From contig CAYUVH010000025.1 of assembly GCA_964448135.1 (NCBI GenBank), positions 1-45,365 on the forward strand: a stretch of 45,365 nt of DNA. The letters run 5' to 3'. This DNA comes from CAYUVH01 sp964448135. GTDB taxonomy: Bacteria > Verrucomicrobiota > Verrucomicrobiia > Limisphaerales > UBA8199. The notes under the pieces are model-generated. The model was not told the DNA's origin. It saw nothing but the letters and a program-made list of their open reading frames with translations, and made no database searches. The translations under genes and the position numbers were made by a program. Each line of letters starts with the position of its first letter. The first letter of the stretch is position 1. This document shows, piece after piece, positions 9,018-17,160 of the stretch.

Positions 9018-9407
9018 ATGAAAGTCAGTTGCAGTAACAAAACCACGGTGGCGGGATTCACCCTCACGGAACTCATGGTGGTCGTGGCCATGATCGGTCT
9101 GCTGGCCTCCCTGGCGATGCCGGGCATTGCCAAAGCGCGCGACTCCGCTCGGTTGTCGAATATTTACACCAATTTACGCACGCTTGAAACAGCCAAGGAG
9201 CAGTGGGCGCTGGATAACAACAAGACCACGGGTGCCCAGGTGGCCAGTGTCAGTGTGGTTGCGGGATACATTCGTTGGGGCGGCCTCCAAGAGGTCGTTG
9301 ACGAAGTGTATATCCCCAACCCCGTAGGCACGGCGGCGGAAGCCGACCTGCCCAACACGGTTCAACTGGGCCCTTACGGTCCGGGAGCCTCGATCCCAGC
9401 CCCGTAA
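9018..9407 (+). CDS. type IV pilin/pseudopilin-like protein
   Basis: 129 residues from ATG 9018. The open frame extends 64 codons upstream, but only this start puts the prepilin signal at the N-terminus. The leader ends at Gly13 and is followed by the prepilin-peptidase motif FTLTE with Glu18 at the +5 position, then a hydrophobic helix (VVVAMIGLLASLAMPGI) that anchors the protein and packs the fibre core. The rest is a helix with LRTLETAKEQWALDN, as in GspG/PilA minor-pilin families, and a short C-terminal domain without cysteines. It may be a pilus subunit or a type II secretion pseudopilin. A hairpin with a T-run follows the gene. Confidence 0.8.
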   Translation: MKVSCSNKTTVAGFTLTELMVVVAMIGLLASLAMPGIAKARDSARLSNIYTNLRTLETAKEQWALDNNKTTGAQVASVSVVAGYIRWGGLQEVVDEVYIPNPVGTAAEADLPNTVQLGPYGPGASIPAP

Positions 9408-9542
9408 ACGGCGGGATCATCCTCGGCATCCTCGAAAAGCGCCCCCCGCGCCGATCTGGATTCACAGGCTGATCCCACGTTTGCCCTGGGACGAGGCTCC
9501 CTCCAGCGAAATCAAAGCAACGTAGAAATTTCAAACCCCAAA

Positions 9543-9592
9543 CACCAAACTTCATGCCTCCGCGGGGAGCTGGGGTTTGGTGCTTCTTTTTT
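9543..9592 (+). terminator. rho-independent terminator after pilin-like gene
   Basis: CACCAAAC at 9543-9550 pairs with GTTTGGTG at 9575-9582. An alternative outer pairing is AAACCCC (9533-9539) with GGGGTTT. A T-rich run (CTTCTTTTTT) follows. The 24-base loop is long, so this is a moderate rather than strong terminator. It separates the pilin gene from the sigma-54 activator. Confidence 0.6.
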
Positions 9593-9645
9593 GCGGTAGT
9601 TCTATTGAATTGATTCGCCCTCCGCTCCATGTAACTTGGCGGCCA

Positions 9646-11109
9646 TTGAATAGTTTGCTCCTTATAGACGACGAGTCGGACGTGCAGTACTCGTTCCGCC
9701 GGATTTTCGAATCCTCGGACATCCAGCTCACGACCGCCTCCAGCGGCGAAGAGGGTCTTCGCCTCATCCCCAAGCTCAAACCCGACCTGGTCCTCATGGA
9801 CATCCGCATGGGCGGCATGAACGGGCTCGAAACGCTTCGTCAGATTCGGAAGATGGATTCGAAGCTCCTGGTCATCCTCATGACCGCCTACGGCACCACT
9901 CAGACCGCCATCGAGGCCATGAAGCTGGGAGCCTACGACTACCTCCTCAAACCCTTCGACGTGCCCCGTCTGAAGGAAGTCGTAACAAATGCGCTCAAAG
10001 CCGCCCGCGACATGAAGCAGGTGGTGTCCTACGAGCCGGAACTAAAATCCGAGGATTACGAGCAAAGCATCGTCGGCCGCAGCGAACCGATGCAGCAGGT
10101 GTTCAAGCTCATCGGCCAGCTGGCCGCCTCGGACGCCACGGCGCTCATCACCGGCGAAAGCGGCACCGGCAAGGAACTCGTCGCCCGCGCGATCTATCAC
10201 CATTCGCAGCGCAACGAACAACCCTTCCTGGCGGTAAACTGCGCCGCCATCCCGGAGCAGCTCCTGGAGAGCGAATTGTTCGGCCACGAGCGCGGTGCCT
10301 TCACCGGCGCCACCAACCAGCGCATCGGCAAGTTCGAGCAATGCCACCACGGCACCATCTTCCTCGACGAAATCGGCGACATGACCCCCGCCACGCAGAC
10401 CAAAATCCTGCGCGTGCTCCAATCCGGCACCTTCGAACGCGTCGGCGGCAACTCTCCCATCAAGGTAGACGTCCGCGTCATCGCCGCCACGAACAAACCA
10501 TTGGAGCAGGCCGTCGCTGCACGGCAATTCCGCGAGGATTTGTTCTACCGCCTCAACGTCGTGCGCATCCATCTGCCCCCGTTGCGCGAGCGCGGGGACG
10601 ACCAGCGCGGCGGGGACATTCCCCTGCTCGCCGAATATTTCCTCCGGAAATTTGCGCGCGACCAAAATAGCCGGCCCAAATCCATCGCGAAGTCCGCCAT
10701 CAAGCTGCTCGAAAAATATCACTGGCCCGGCAACGTGCGCGAATTGGAAAACGTGATCGAACGCGCCTTGGTCATGGCCAAGGGCGACGTCATCCTCGCC
10801 GGCGATTTGCCCGCGGAGATCACCGGTGATCCCAATGCCCCGGCGACCGGCGCACCCGCCACCACTGCGCCCGGCGAGGCGGGGAGCCCCTCGGAAATTG
10901 TCGCCCTGAGCCGGCAGCTCTTTCACTGGGCCCGGCGCGATCCGAAGTTGAAGCTCATCCCGACCATCGAACGCGAGCTGGTGATTCAGGCATTGCGCGA
11001 GACGGGCGGCAACCAGGTCCATGCAGCCAAGCTCCTCGGGATCACCCGCGCCACCCTCCGCAAGCGCGTCGAAAAATTTGGCATCCAGCGGGAGCTGAAC
11101 ATTACTTAG
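9646..11109 (+). CDS. sigma-54-dependent response regulator, NtrC family
   Basis: 487 residues from a TTG at 9646 (read MNSLLLIDDE), which puts the receiver domain at the very N-terminus. The frame opens earlier, but that part lies in the terminator hairpin. Domains: receiver about 1-120 with acidic pair Asp8/Asp9 and phospho-acceptor Asp52; AAA+ domain about 145-390 with Walker A GESGTGKE from residue 170 and the sigma-54-contact loop GAFTGA at 217-222; C-terminal helix-turn-helix (NQVHAAKLLGITRATLRKRV). It should activate sigma-54 promoters when phosphorylated. No cognate kinase adjoins it. The pilin gene directly upstream has a sigma-54-like promoter, which suggests a PilR-like job (inference). 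Confidence 0.9.
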   Translation: MNSLLLIDDESDVQYSFRRIFESSDIQLTTASSGEEGLRLIPKLKPDLVLMDIRMGGMNGLETLRQIRKMDSKLLVILMTAYGTTQTAIEAMKLGAYDYLLKPFDVPRLKEVVTNALKAARDMKQVVSYEPELKSEDYEQSIVGRSEPMQQVFKLIGQLAASDATALITGESGTGKELVARAIYHHSQRNEQPFLAVNCAAIPEQLLESELFGHERGAFTGATNQRIGKFEQCHHGTIFLDEIGDMTPATQTKILRVLQSGTFERVGGNSPIKVDVRVIAATNKPLEQAVAARQFREDLFYRLNVVRIHLPPLRERGDDQRGGDIPLLAEYFLRKFARDQNSRPKSIAKSAIKLLEKYHWPGNVRELENVIERALVMAKGDVILAGDLPAEITGDPNAPATGAPATTAPGEAGSPSEIVALSRQLFHWARRDPKLKLIPTIERELVIQALRETGGNQVHAAKLLGITRATLRKRVEKFGIQRELNIT

Positions 11110-11133
11110 CAAACTGCCCGCCCCTTCCTCGGA

Positions 11134-11161
11134 TTGCCTTTTCCCCTCATTTTGCTAATTA
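11134..11161 (+). promoter_or_regulatory. promoter giving a leaderless glycosyltransferase mRNA
   Basis: TTGCCT at 11134-11139, a 16-base spacer, then TAATTA at 11156-11161 preceded by TTGC. The rplM promoter at 20420 has the same 16-base spacer and the same TTTGCTAATT -10 context. The start codon GTG at 11168 sits 7 bases after the -10 box, where transcription should begin, so a leaderless mRNA is predicted. Confidence 0.5.
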
Positions 11162-11167
11162 AGACAA

Positions 11168-12064
11168 GTGAGCGACCCGAGCCTGCTCCTCTTGATCCCG
11201 GCCTATAATGAGGCCGAGCGCATCGGACCCGTCCTGCGGGATTATGCCCGGTATTTTCGTGAGAATTACCAGGGCAAATTCCAGTTGGTCGTCGTGCTCA
11301 ACGGGTGTCGCGATAATACGCTCGAAGTCGTCCAGAAAGTCGCCGCCGAATTTCCCAGCATCAATTTCCTCGATTTCCCGGACGCCATTGGCAAAGGCGG
11401 CGCGCTCATCGAAGGGCTCAAGCTCGCCCCGCTCGCCGACCTGATCGGCTACGTGGACGCCGACGGCGCCACCCAGCCCAAGGCCTTCCACGATCTCGTC
11501 AAACGCACCAACGAAGCGGATTGCGTCATCGGCTCCCGCTGGATGCCGGGCGCCATCCTGCACGTCGCGCAATCCGGTCATCGCCAGTTTGCCAGCCGCA
11601 TATTTCACCTGATCGTGGAAGCGTTCTTTGGCCTGCACATTCATGACACGCAGTGCGGCGCCAAGGTGATGAAGCGCGAGGCCGTCGAAAAAATTCATTC
11701 CAGCCTCTGCATCGCCGACATGGCGTTCGACATCAACCTGCTCTATTCCCTCAAGCGCGCCGGCTTTACCATCCTCGAAGTCCCCACGGAATGGACCGAC
11801 CAACTCGGCTCGAAGGTGACCGTTTTCCGGACGTCACTCACGATGTTCCTTTCGGTCATTCGCATCTGGCTCATCCACAAGCCGTGGCTCTACCGCCTGA
11901 TGCGCCCGCTGCGCCCGTTGGAGGGATGGATTTACCGGAAACTGCGTCAGCCGGTTCCCCGGCGGCGTTCCCATGAAGGAGAAATCGGAACTTCCAAGGA
12001 AGACGGAAACACCGTCGGACACAGGGACACGCCTCCTAGTGGCAAGGAGTCCGGAAAACAATAG
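11168..12064 (+). CDS. family 2 glycosyltransferase (dolichyl-phosphate-glucose-synthase-like)
   Basis: 298 residues. The GT-A start LLLIPAYNEAERIGPVL binds the nucleotide sugar, and the DxD motif (Asp97-Ala-Asp99 in YVDADGA) binds the metal. GSRWMPGA and the 'HDTQCGAKVMKREAV' and 'DMAFDINLLY' stretches are typical of the dolichyl/undecaprenyl-phosphate glycosyltransferase group (ALG5/DPM1-like), so a polyprenyl-phosphate acceptor is likely. No C-terminal membrane helices are present; the tail beyond about residue 265 is polar and low-complexity. GTG at 11168 is the start, with a promoter so close that no leader or ribosome site is expected. The lipoprotein gene follows after 25 bases. Confidence 0.85.
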   Translation: MSDPSLLLLIPAYNEAERIGPVLRDYARYFRENYQGKFQLVVVLNGCRDNTLEVVQKVAAEFPSINFLDFPDAIGKGGALIEGLKLAPLADLIGYVDADGATQPKAFHDLVKRTNEADCVIGSRWMPGAILHVAQSGHRQFASRIFHLIVEAFFGLHIHDTQCGAKVMKREAVEKIHSSLCIADMAFDINLLYSLKRAGFTILEVPTEWTDQLGSKVTVFRTSLTMFLSVIRIWLIHKPWLYRLMRPLRPLEGWIYRKLRQPVPRRRSHEGEIGTSKEDGNTVGHRDTPPSGKESGKQ

Positions 12065-12089
12065 CCCACGATCAATCAAGGAGAGTCGC

Positions 12090-13376
12090 ATGAAGCAGAG
12101 CGAGGCGGTGGGATGGAAGTTAATCGTGAGCCTGGTCTTCCTGGCCTTGGCGACGGCGGGCTGTGGAAAGCCGGGCTCCGCGGCGAAGCTGCCTCCGGAG
12201 CTCGAGGCCAAACTGGCGGAAATAAAAAAGGCGGGCGAGCCCGTAACGCTGGTGGAGTTGGATGCGTTCTATCCAAAAGTTCTGGACGCTGATAACGCCG
12301 CTCTACTCTACGCGCAGGCATTTCAAACGCTGACCGCCGATGACCTCAAGTCACCGGGAATCCTGGACAAAAACCAACGGACGCTGGAATTGCTCCGCGA
12401 AGCGTCGAAGAAGACGCAGAGCCGCTATCCCGTGGATCTGAAACAAGGCGAGCAAGCGTCCATGGCGCACCTTTCAAAACTCAAGGATTGCGCACTTCTT
12501 CTGATGATGGACGCAATCCGGCAGACAGCGGCAGGCCATACCGGCCCGGCGACCGATGACCTGGTGACATGTCTCGCACTGGGCAGGTCCCTGGAGCTTG
12601 AACCCACCCTGATTGGCCAAGTGACGCGTTTCCGCGTGGACCAATCCGCCGTGACGGGACTGCAGGAAATGCTTTCGCTGCGCCCGTTCACCGCCGCAGA
12701 TTTGAAGCGGCAGTCGTCGGCATTTGCGGAAGCCGAGCAGGGTTCCGCCGGAACATTCGCTCGGGGACTCACTGGTGAACGAGCCATGGTCGTGAGTTTG
12801 TTTCTCGAGCCGGCGAAATACACGGCGGGCGCGATGGAAATGGCAGGCAAAACCATGTCGGAGTCCGAAGTGGAGCGGTACCGCGCAAGCGCCAAGGGTG
12901 CGGAGGATTTCGGTTTTTGCCTGGAGATGATGAACAGCGGAATTGCGCTGGCGAAGCGACAGGCGCCGGATTACCTCGACGGGCTCGGCGAATGGAAGAC
13001 CAGGTCTCTCAATGCCAAGGCCAAAGGCTTGGCGATCGCCCTGGCGCTGCTGCCCAGCGCGGCGGTGGCATTGGAACGCGATGCGGCCAACCTTTCAGAA
13101 TTGCGGCAATGCCAGGCAGTCCTCGCGATCGAACAGTATCGCGTCGCGCACAACGGAGCCCTGCCTCCCAGCCTCGCCGCGCTGGTGCCTCGATTTCTTT
13201 CCGCGGTGCCCGTGGACCCTTTCGATGGCAAGCCGATACGCTACAAGAAGAAAGCTCCCAAAGGATACATCGTCTATAGCGTGGGTCCGGACCGGCAGGA
13301 TGACAATGGCACCGAAATGAAACCAAACGCAGCAAACGAAGCGAAAGCGGACTTGGTGCTGACCATCAATCGTTAG
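12090..13376 (+). CDS. lipoprotein with pseudopilin-like C-terminus
   Basis: 428 residues from ATG 12090, which follows an excellent AAGGAG site; the frame runs 39 codons further upstream into the preceding gene's end. The N-terminus carries a lipoprotein signal with a lipobox ending at Cys25 (TAGC), so the protein is probably membrane-tethered in the periplasm. The long middle is helical with no recognised family. The last 60 or so residues (VPVDPFDGKPIRYK, then GYIVYSVGPDRQDDNG) resemble the C-terminal strand region of type II secretion pseudopilin GspG, here without any prepilin helix. This architecture recurs in Planctomycetes/Verrucomicrobia hypothetical proteins as far as I know; function is unassigned. 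Confidence 0.75.
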   Translation: MKQSEAVGWKLIVSLVFLALATAGCGKPGSAAKLPPELEAKLAEIKKAGEPVTLVELDAFYPKVLDADNAALLYAQAFQTLTADDLKSPGILDKNQRTLELLREASKKTQSRYPVDLKQGEQASMAHLSKLKDCALLLMMDAIRQTAAGHTGPATDDLVTCLALGRSLELEPTLIGQVTRFRVDQSAVTGLQEMLSLRPFTAADLKRQSSAFAEAEQGSAGTFARGLTGERAMVVSLFLEPAKYTAGAMEMAGKTMSESEVERYRASAKGAEDFGFCLEMMNSGIALAKRQAPDYLDGLGEWKTRSLNAKAKGLAIALALLPSAAVALERDAANLSELRQCQAVLAIEQYRVAHNGALPPSLAALVPRFLSAVPVDPFDGKPIRYKKKAPKGYIVYSVGPDRQDDNGTEMKPNAANEAKADLVLTINR

Positions 13377-13395
13377 GGCCGTTTTGGCGCCGGAA

Positions 13396-14700
13396 TCAGT
13401 ACGCGCTCAGACTCAGCCTGAACCAACTCTGTCCTCCGCCAGCCGGCAGATTCGTGGTCACCGTTTGTCCGCGTCCGGCGTTCATCACGACCGTTTGCCA
13501 ATGGAACAGGTCAGTGGATGACTGGATCGCATAGAAAATGTTCGTCACCGTTTGATGCTGCAGCGTGACCCCGCCTGCCGTCCTTTGCACGGACAGATTC
13601 AATGGCGTGCGCAAGGCGTAGAAGCCCAGATTCGCCCAGGCGATCCCCGCCAGGTACAAATTTCCCGGATAGCTCGGATGCGTTCCGTCCTGCATGTAGC
13701 CATTGGCCTGCATCCAGTCGTAACTCACCGCCGGCGTCATGCAATCCACGTACGCGCGGCCGAAATTCGTCGCGATGCCGCGCACCACCGCGTTCTGTGC
13801 CGGCGTCCAGTTTGTCGTTTGATCGAGCTGCACGTAGGGGGTGCCGATATACAGCACGCAGGAGCCGGGAATTGAATTCGACCAGTCACGTTCGCACAAC
13901 ATCATCCGCTGGCGCGTGTCCTCCGTCCCGTCTTCCTTCATGTGCCAGATCAACAAATCCGGCGCGAGGCCCTGGAAAATCGGATCCCGGATGGCGGAAG
14001 CAACGTTCGTCACATTGTAGAGGGAGATGCCGGGCTCGTCCATGAAAGCGGCTTGCAGCCCGTTGGAATGGCTGTTCACCAATTGCGGCCCCACGAGGTA
14101 ATTCGTGCCCGTCACGCCATCAACGCGGATGCGATACGAATTCAACGGGAGCGAGAGGTTGGTGTAATGCCCCGCCGGCGTCGCGGAAAAACCATTGAGC
14201 GTCAGCGCTGGTTGCCATGGCGCGCCATTGGTCGAAATGGACAGCGTGAAATTCCCGCCCTGCGGCTGCGACACGTAAAATATTCCCACCCGGTCGGCCA
14301 CCAACCCGACGGGCGAAACCAGGTTCTCCCACCACACTCCGCCACCCGGCGGCAATTGAAAATGCGACGTGAACCAGAACTTCGAGGGTTGCACAAAAAC
14401 CGTATCATTGGTCGAATACCACAGCAGCCCGCCGCGAAAATTGTTCAACGCAAACCCCGCCGTCCCGAGCGATGCCGAAAGATTGTACATCGTCACCGAC
14501 GTGATCGAATTATACGAATTCGCCACCGAATCACCCACCGAAAGCACCGTGACCGGACGGTTTGGCTGTGTGCTCTTAATCCAGAACGGCCGCAGCCGGT
14601 CCAGGTTTGTCGTCGAAAGATCGTCCGCGCGCGCGAGGCCCGCGGCACAGAGCGCCAAAATTCCGACTACCCGCCAGATCCTGCTAATAAAGACATGCAT
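13396..14700 (-). CDS. secreted SGNH/GDSL-like hydrolase
   Basis: 434 residues with a signal peptide (RVVGILALCAAGLARA, cleavage near ARA-DD). The SGNH block I motif is VLSVGDSVANSYN with Ser58 as nucleophile. Block V is DGTHPSYPG in the last third, giving the Asp and His of the triad. Such enzymes hydrolyse esters, often on acetylated polysaccharides; the substrate here is unknown. About 90 C-terminal residues form the beta-rich tail common on secreted Verrucomicrobiota proteins (YAIQSSTDLFHWQTV to SWFRLSLSAY), possibly for sorting or surface attachment. It converges on the lipoprotein gene with a 19-base gap. Confidence 0.8.
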   Translation of the reverse strand: MHVFISRIWRVVGILALCAAGLARADDLSTTNLDRLRPFWIKSTQPNRPVTVLSVGDSVANSYNSITSVTMYNLSASLGTAGFALNNFRGGLLWYSTNDTVFVQPSKFWFTSHFQLPPGGGVWWENLVSPVGLVADRVGIFYVSQPQGGNFTLSISTNGAPWQPALTLNGFSATPAGHYTNLSLPLNSYRIRVDGVTGTNYLVGPQLVNSHSNGLQAAFMDEPGISLYNVTNVASAIRDPIFQGLAPDLLIWHMKEDGTEDTRQRMMLCERDWSNSIPGSCVLYIGTPYVQLDQTTNWTPAQNAVVRGIATNFGRAYVDCMTPAVSYDWMQANGYMQDGTHPSYPGNLYLAGIAWANLGFYALRTPLNLSVQRTAGGVTLQHQTVTNIFYAIQSSTDLFHWQTVVMNAGRGQTVTTNLPAGGGQSWFRLSLSAY

Positions 14701-14795
14701 ATTCCTCGCCTATCCTGGTTTCGGCGTCGCTTGCTCAGCCGCGGAATCCACTTATCCGCCGGCCGAGCCTCACCAGCGTTGTTCGGAAACTCTAC

Positions 14796-15278
14796 CTACT
14801 TTTTCTCCACCGGCGGCGCAGTCTCCGCCGGTTTCTTTTTCCATGTGGTCAGGGTCTGCAAGGTGCCGGACTTGCTCTTGAACTCCGTGGGCCGGTCGGC
14901 TCCCGGGGCCGCGAAGCAGGACTTGAAATAACCGTCCTCCACCTCGTAGATGCCCAGCGCCGTTTTGCCTTTGTTGGCGCCTTCGGTGATCTGGTAATCA
15001 ATCGTCTTGGGCTTCTTCGACGGATCCACCACCACCTTCGCTTTCATCACTTCATTCCCTCCCACCACCACCGAAACTTCGTCTCCCTTGCAAACGCGCT
15101 TCGACCCCGTGGTCATCGTGGGCGGGATCGAAAAACCGTCCACCGTCCCCGATACCATTTCCCATTCACCTTGCAGGGCCGCCATGTCCTTTTTGACGGC
15201 GGCGTCATCAGCAGCCATTCCCAGCGAGGCTGCCAGGGTCACAAGTCCGATCAAAACCGTCTGTCGAAAGAATTTCAT
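14796..15278 (-). CDS. secreted TIGR03067-type protein
   Basis: 160 residues from ATG 15278 (a GTG four codons upstream is also possible). The signal peptide MKFFRQTVLIGLVTLAASLG is cleaved near GMA-AD. The mature part starts 'DMAALQGEWEMVSGTVDG', the hallmark of the TIGR03067 family, a lipocalin-like beta-barrel protein expanded in Planctomycetes and Verrucomicrobia, with no known function. The alternation of strands such as KAKVVVDPSKKPKTIDY and GIYEVEDGYFKSCF fits. It shares direction with the SGNH hydrolase but lies 95 bases upstream. Confidence 0.8.
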   Translation of the reverse strand: MKFFRQTVLIGLVTLAASLGMAADDAAVKKDMAALQGEWEMVSGTVDGFSIPPTMTTGSKRVCKGDEVSVVVGGNEVMKAKVVVDPSKKPKTIDYQITEGANKGKTALGIYEVEDGYFKSCFAAPGADRPTEFKSKSGTLQTLTTWKKKPAETAPPVEKK

Positions 15279-15372
15279 AATCGCTCTCACGTTTAGCCTG
15301 TGTGTCGTTATTCATAATACAGCAGCTTGCTCAAAACCCGCAATCGCTCAATCATCGCCTGCCTCTGGCAAC

Positions 15373-15723
15373 ATGAAGGACTCGATTCAAGCCGTGAAGT
15401 TGCTGTTCATCTGCAGCCAAAACCGGATGCGCAGCCTAACGGCGGAAAAACTTTTCGAAGGCTTCCCCGGCTTTCAAGCTCGCTCCGCCGGAACCCAGCC
15501 CGAAGCCCGCATCGTCGTGACCGAAGGCCACCTTGGCTGGGCCGACTTGATCTTCGTCATGGAAAAATCCCACCTCAACAAGCTGCGCCGCAAATTCCCC
15601 GACGCCCTCCAGGACAAGCAGGTCATTGCCCTCCATATCCCCGACGACTACGAATTCATGCAACCCGAGTTGCTCGACGAACTCCGCTTCAAACTCGCGC
15701 CTTACGTCACCTTGCCCGGGTGA
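15373..15723 (+). CDS. low-molecular-weight protein-tyrosine-phosphatase-like protein
   Basis: 116 residues from ATG 15373; the frame is open far upstream but overlaps the opposite gene. Residues 14-21 (CSQNRMRS) give the C-x5-R-S phosphatase loop, with Cys14 as nucleophile and Arg20 as phosphate binder. The sequence continues with LTAEKLFEGF and RSAGTQPEARIVV, as in the short predicted tyrosine phosphatases related to arsenate reductases. A DP-type general acid is not obvious: the usual place reads HIPDDYEFM, where an Asp could serve. The substrate is unknown. It ends three bases from the convergent mqnC stop. Confidence 0.8.
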   Translation: MKDSIQAVKLLFICSQNRMRSLTAEKLFEGFPGFQARSAGTQPEARIVVTEGHLGWADLIFVMEKSHLNKLRRKFPDALQDKQVIALHIPDDYEFMQPELLDELRFKLAPYVTLPG

Positions 15724-15726
15724 ATC

Positions 15727-16881
15727 TCACGCTGTTCGAGCTTCGTCATTCACCGGCCGATCCACCAACCGGTACCAATTATCCCTCTGCCTCGGTTCGT
15801 ACCCCAACTCACTGATCAACCGCCGCATATCGGCCACCGTCATCCGAAAAGTCGTCCCCGCCTGCGACACCACATTCTCTTCGATCATGATACTGCCGAG
15901 ATCGTTGGCGCCATATTTCAAGGCGACCTGGCCGATCTCCAATCCCTGCGTCACCCACGAACTCTGCACGCTCGGGATGTTATCAAGGTAGATTCGCGAG
16001 AGCGCCTGCATCCGCAAATACTCGTGCGCGCCCACCGTCGGCGCGCGGAGCTTCGTGTGTTCCGCCTGAAACGTCCAACAGATGAACGCCGTGAAACCCA
16101 CCGGCCCGCCCTCCGCTGGCGGTGGATTCTTCAAGCTCTGCTCCTGTTGCGACCGCACGCGCTCCAAATGTTCAATCCGATCCTCGATCGTTTCGACGTG
16201 GCCGAACATCATCGTGGCGGAGGAATTCAGTCCCAGCTTGTGCGCGATATCCATCACGGACAACCAATCATCGCTCATCGCCTTCAGCGGCGAGATGCGC
16301 TTGCGCACTCGATCCACCAAAATCTCCGCGCCGCCCCCCGGAATCGAGCCCAACCCCGCCGCCTTGAAATCCGAAATAATTTTTTCGAGCGGCTCATTGA
16401 ACACCTTCCGGAAGTGAATGAATTCACTCGGGCTGAAACCGTGGATGTTCACCTGCGGAAACTTTCCTTTGATGTGCGAAAGCAAATCCAGGTACCACTG
16501 CTTGCTCAAACCCGGATGATGTCCGCCCTGCATCAGGATCTGGTTGCCGCCGAGCGCGATCGTTTCCTCGATCTTGCGGTCCATTTCCTCGTGGCTGATC
16601 ACGTAGGAATCGCTGTCCTTCTCCGTCCGATAAAACGCGCAAAACTTGCAATACACGTCGCAGACGTTCGTGTAGTTGACGTTGCGATCAATCAGGTAAG
16701 TGACAATTTGATTTCCCCGACCCTCGAAAGCATTCGCCCGCGCCAGTTCCCGGCGCCGATCCGCCAGCGCGCCAAGTTCCTCCAGCGGCAGCCGGTAAAG
16801 CCGCATCGCCTCGGCCGAAGAAATCCGTCCTCCGGCCCAGACCTTGTTCAGCAACTCATCCAGCGCCACGTCGTAAATCAC
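15727..16881 (-). CDS. mqnC: cyclic dehypoxanthinyl futalosine synthase MqnC
   Basis: Radical-SAM enzyme that cyclises dehypoxanthine futalosine in the futalosine route to menaquinone. 384 residues from a GTG at 16881 (read MIYDVALDELL); a TTG 12 codons upstream is less family-like. The cluster-binding cysteines are Cys74, Cys78 and Cys81 (CDVYCKFC). Also visible are the MqnC-type QGGHHPGL, the 'NIHGFSPSEFIHF' strand, SIPGGGAEIL, and the C-terminal GANDLGSIMIEENVV. These distinguish it from the related MqnE. No other menaquinone gene is in the window, so the pathway is dispersed. A repeat element abuts its 5' end. Confidence 0.92.
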   Translation of the reverse strand: MIYDVALDELLNKVWAGGRISSAEAMRLYRLPLEELGALADRRRELARANAFEGRGNQIVTYLIDRNVNYTNVCDVYCKFCAFYRTEKDSDSYVISHEEMDRKIEETIALGGNQILMQGGHHPGLSKQWYLDLLSHIKGKFPQVNIHGFSPSEFIHFRKVFNEPLEKIISDFKAAGLGSIPGGGAEILVDRVRKRISPLKAMSDDWLSVMDIAHKLGLNSSATMMFGHVETIEDRIEHLERVRSQQEQSLKNPPPAEGGPVGFTAFICWTFQAEHTKLRAPTVGAHEYLRMQALSRIYLDNIPSVQSSWVTQGLEIGQVALKYGANDLGSIMIEENVVSQAGTTFRMTVADMRRLISELGYEPRQRDNWYRLVDRPVNDEARTA

Positions 16882-16935
16882 ACGCGCAAAGATACCGCAG
16901 GGGACAGGACGAAACAAGGAGCGCGTGAATGCCGA

Positions 16936-17084
16936 AGCATCCCGCTGAGCGGGATCGAATGACGAAAGAAGCTCGAAGCCAGAAATCCGAAAAGAACTCC
17001 GTCAACCAACCACCTGAATCCGTCCCATTTCGTGCTTTGTCATTCGGATTTCTTTCGTCATTCGTCATTCGGATTTCGTCATTC
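16936..17084. repeat. inverted-repeat element with CGTCATTC words, copy 1
   Basis: The left part (16936-16977) starts with the palindrome ATCCCGCT-G-AGCGGGAT and then GAATGACGAAAGAAGCTCGAA. The right part (17041-17084) carries TTCTTTCGTCATTC, its reverse complement, followed by more CGTCATTC words. The 42-base left part is identical to copy 2 at 18302-18343 and the right parts share about 31 identical bases. The pairing GAATGACGAAAGAA/TTCTTTCGTCATTC would fold the element into a long hairpin. It separates mqnC from the next gene. Confidence 0.75.
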
Positions 17085-17160
17085 CACTCCGGCAACCGGC
17101 AAACTTGCCAAGTCCACCCCTCCTGCGCCACACTCGCCCCAGGTGCTGAAATCTCCGTGT

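Noticed and set aside
9577..9645. Upstream extension of the sigma-54 activator gene
   Set aside because: The extension begins inside the terminator hairpin and adds 23 residues before the receiver domain; the TTG at 9646 gives a normal N-terminus.
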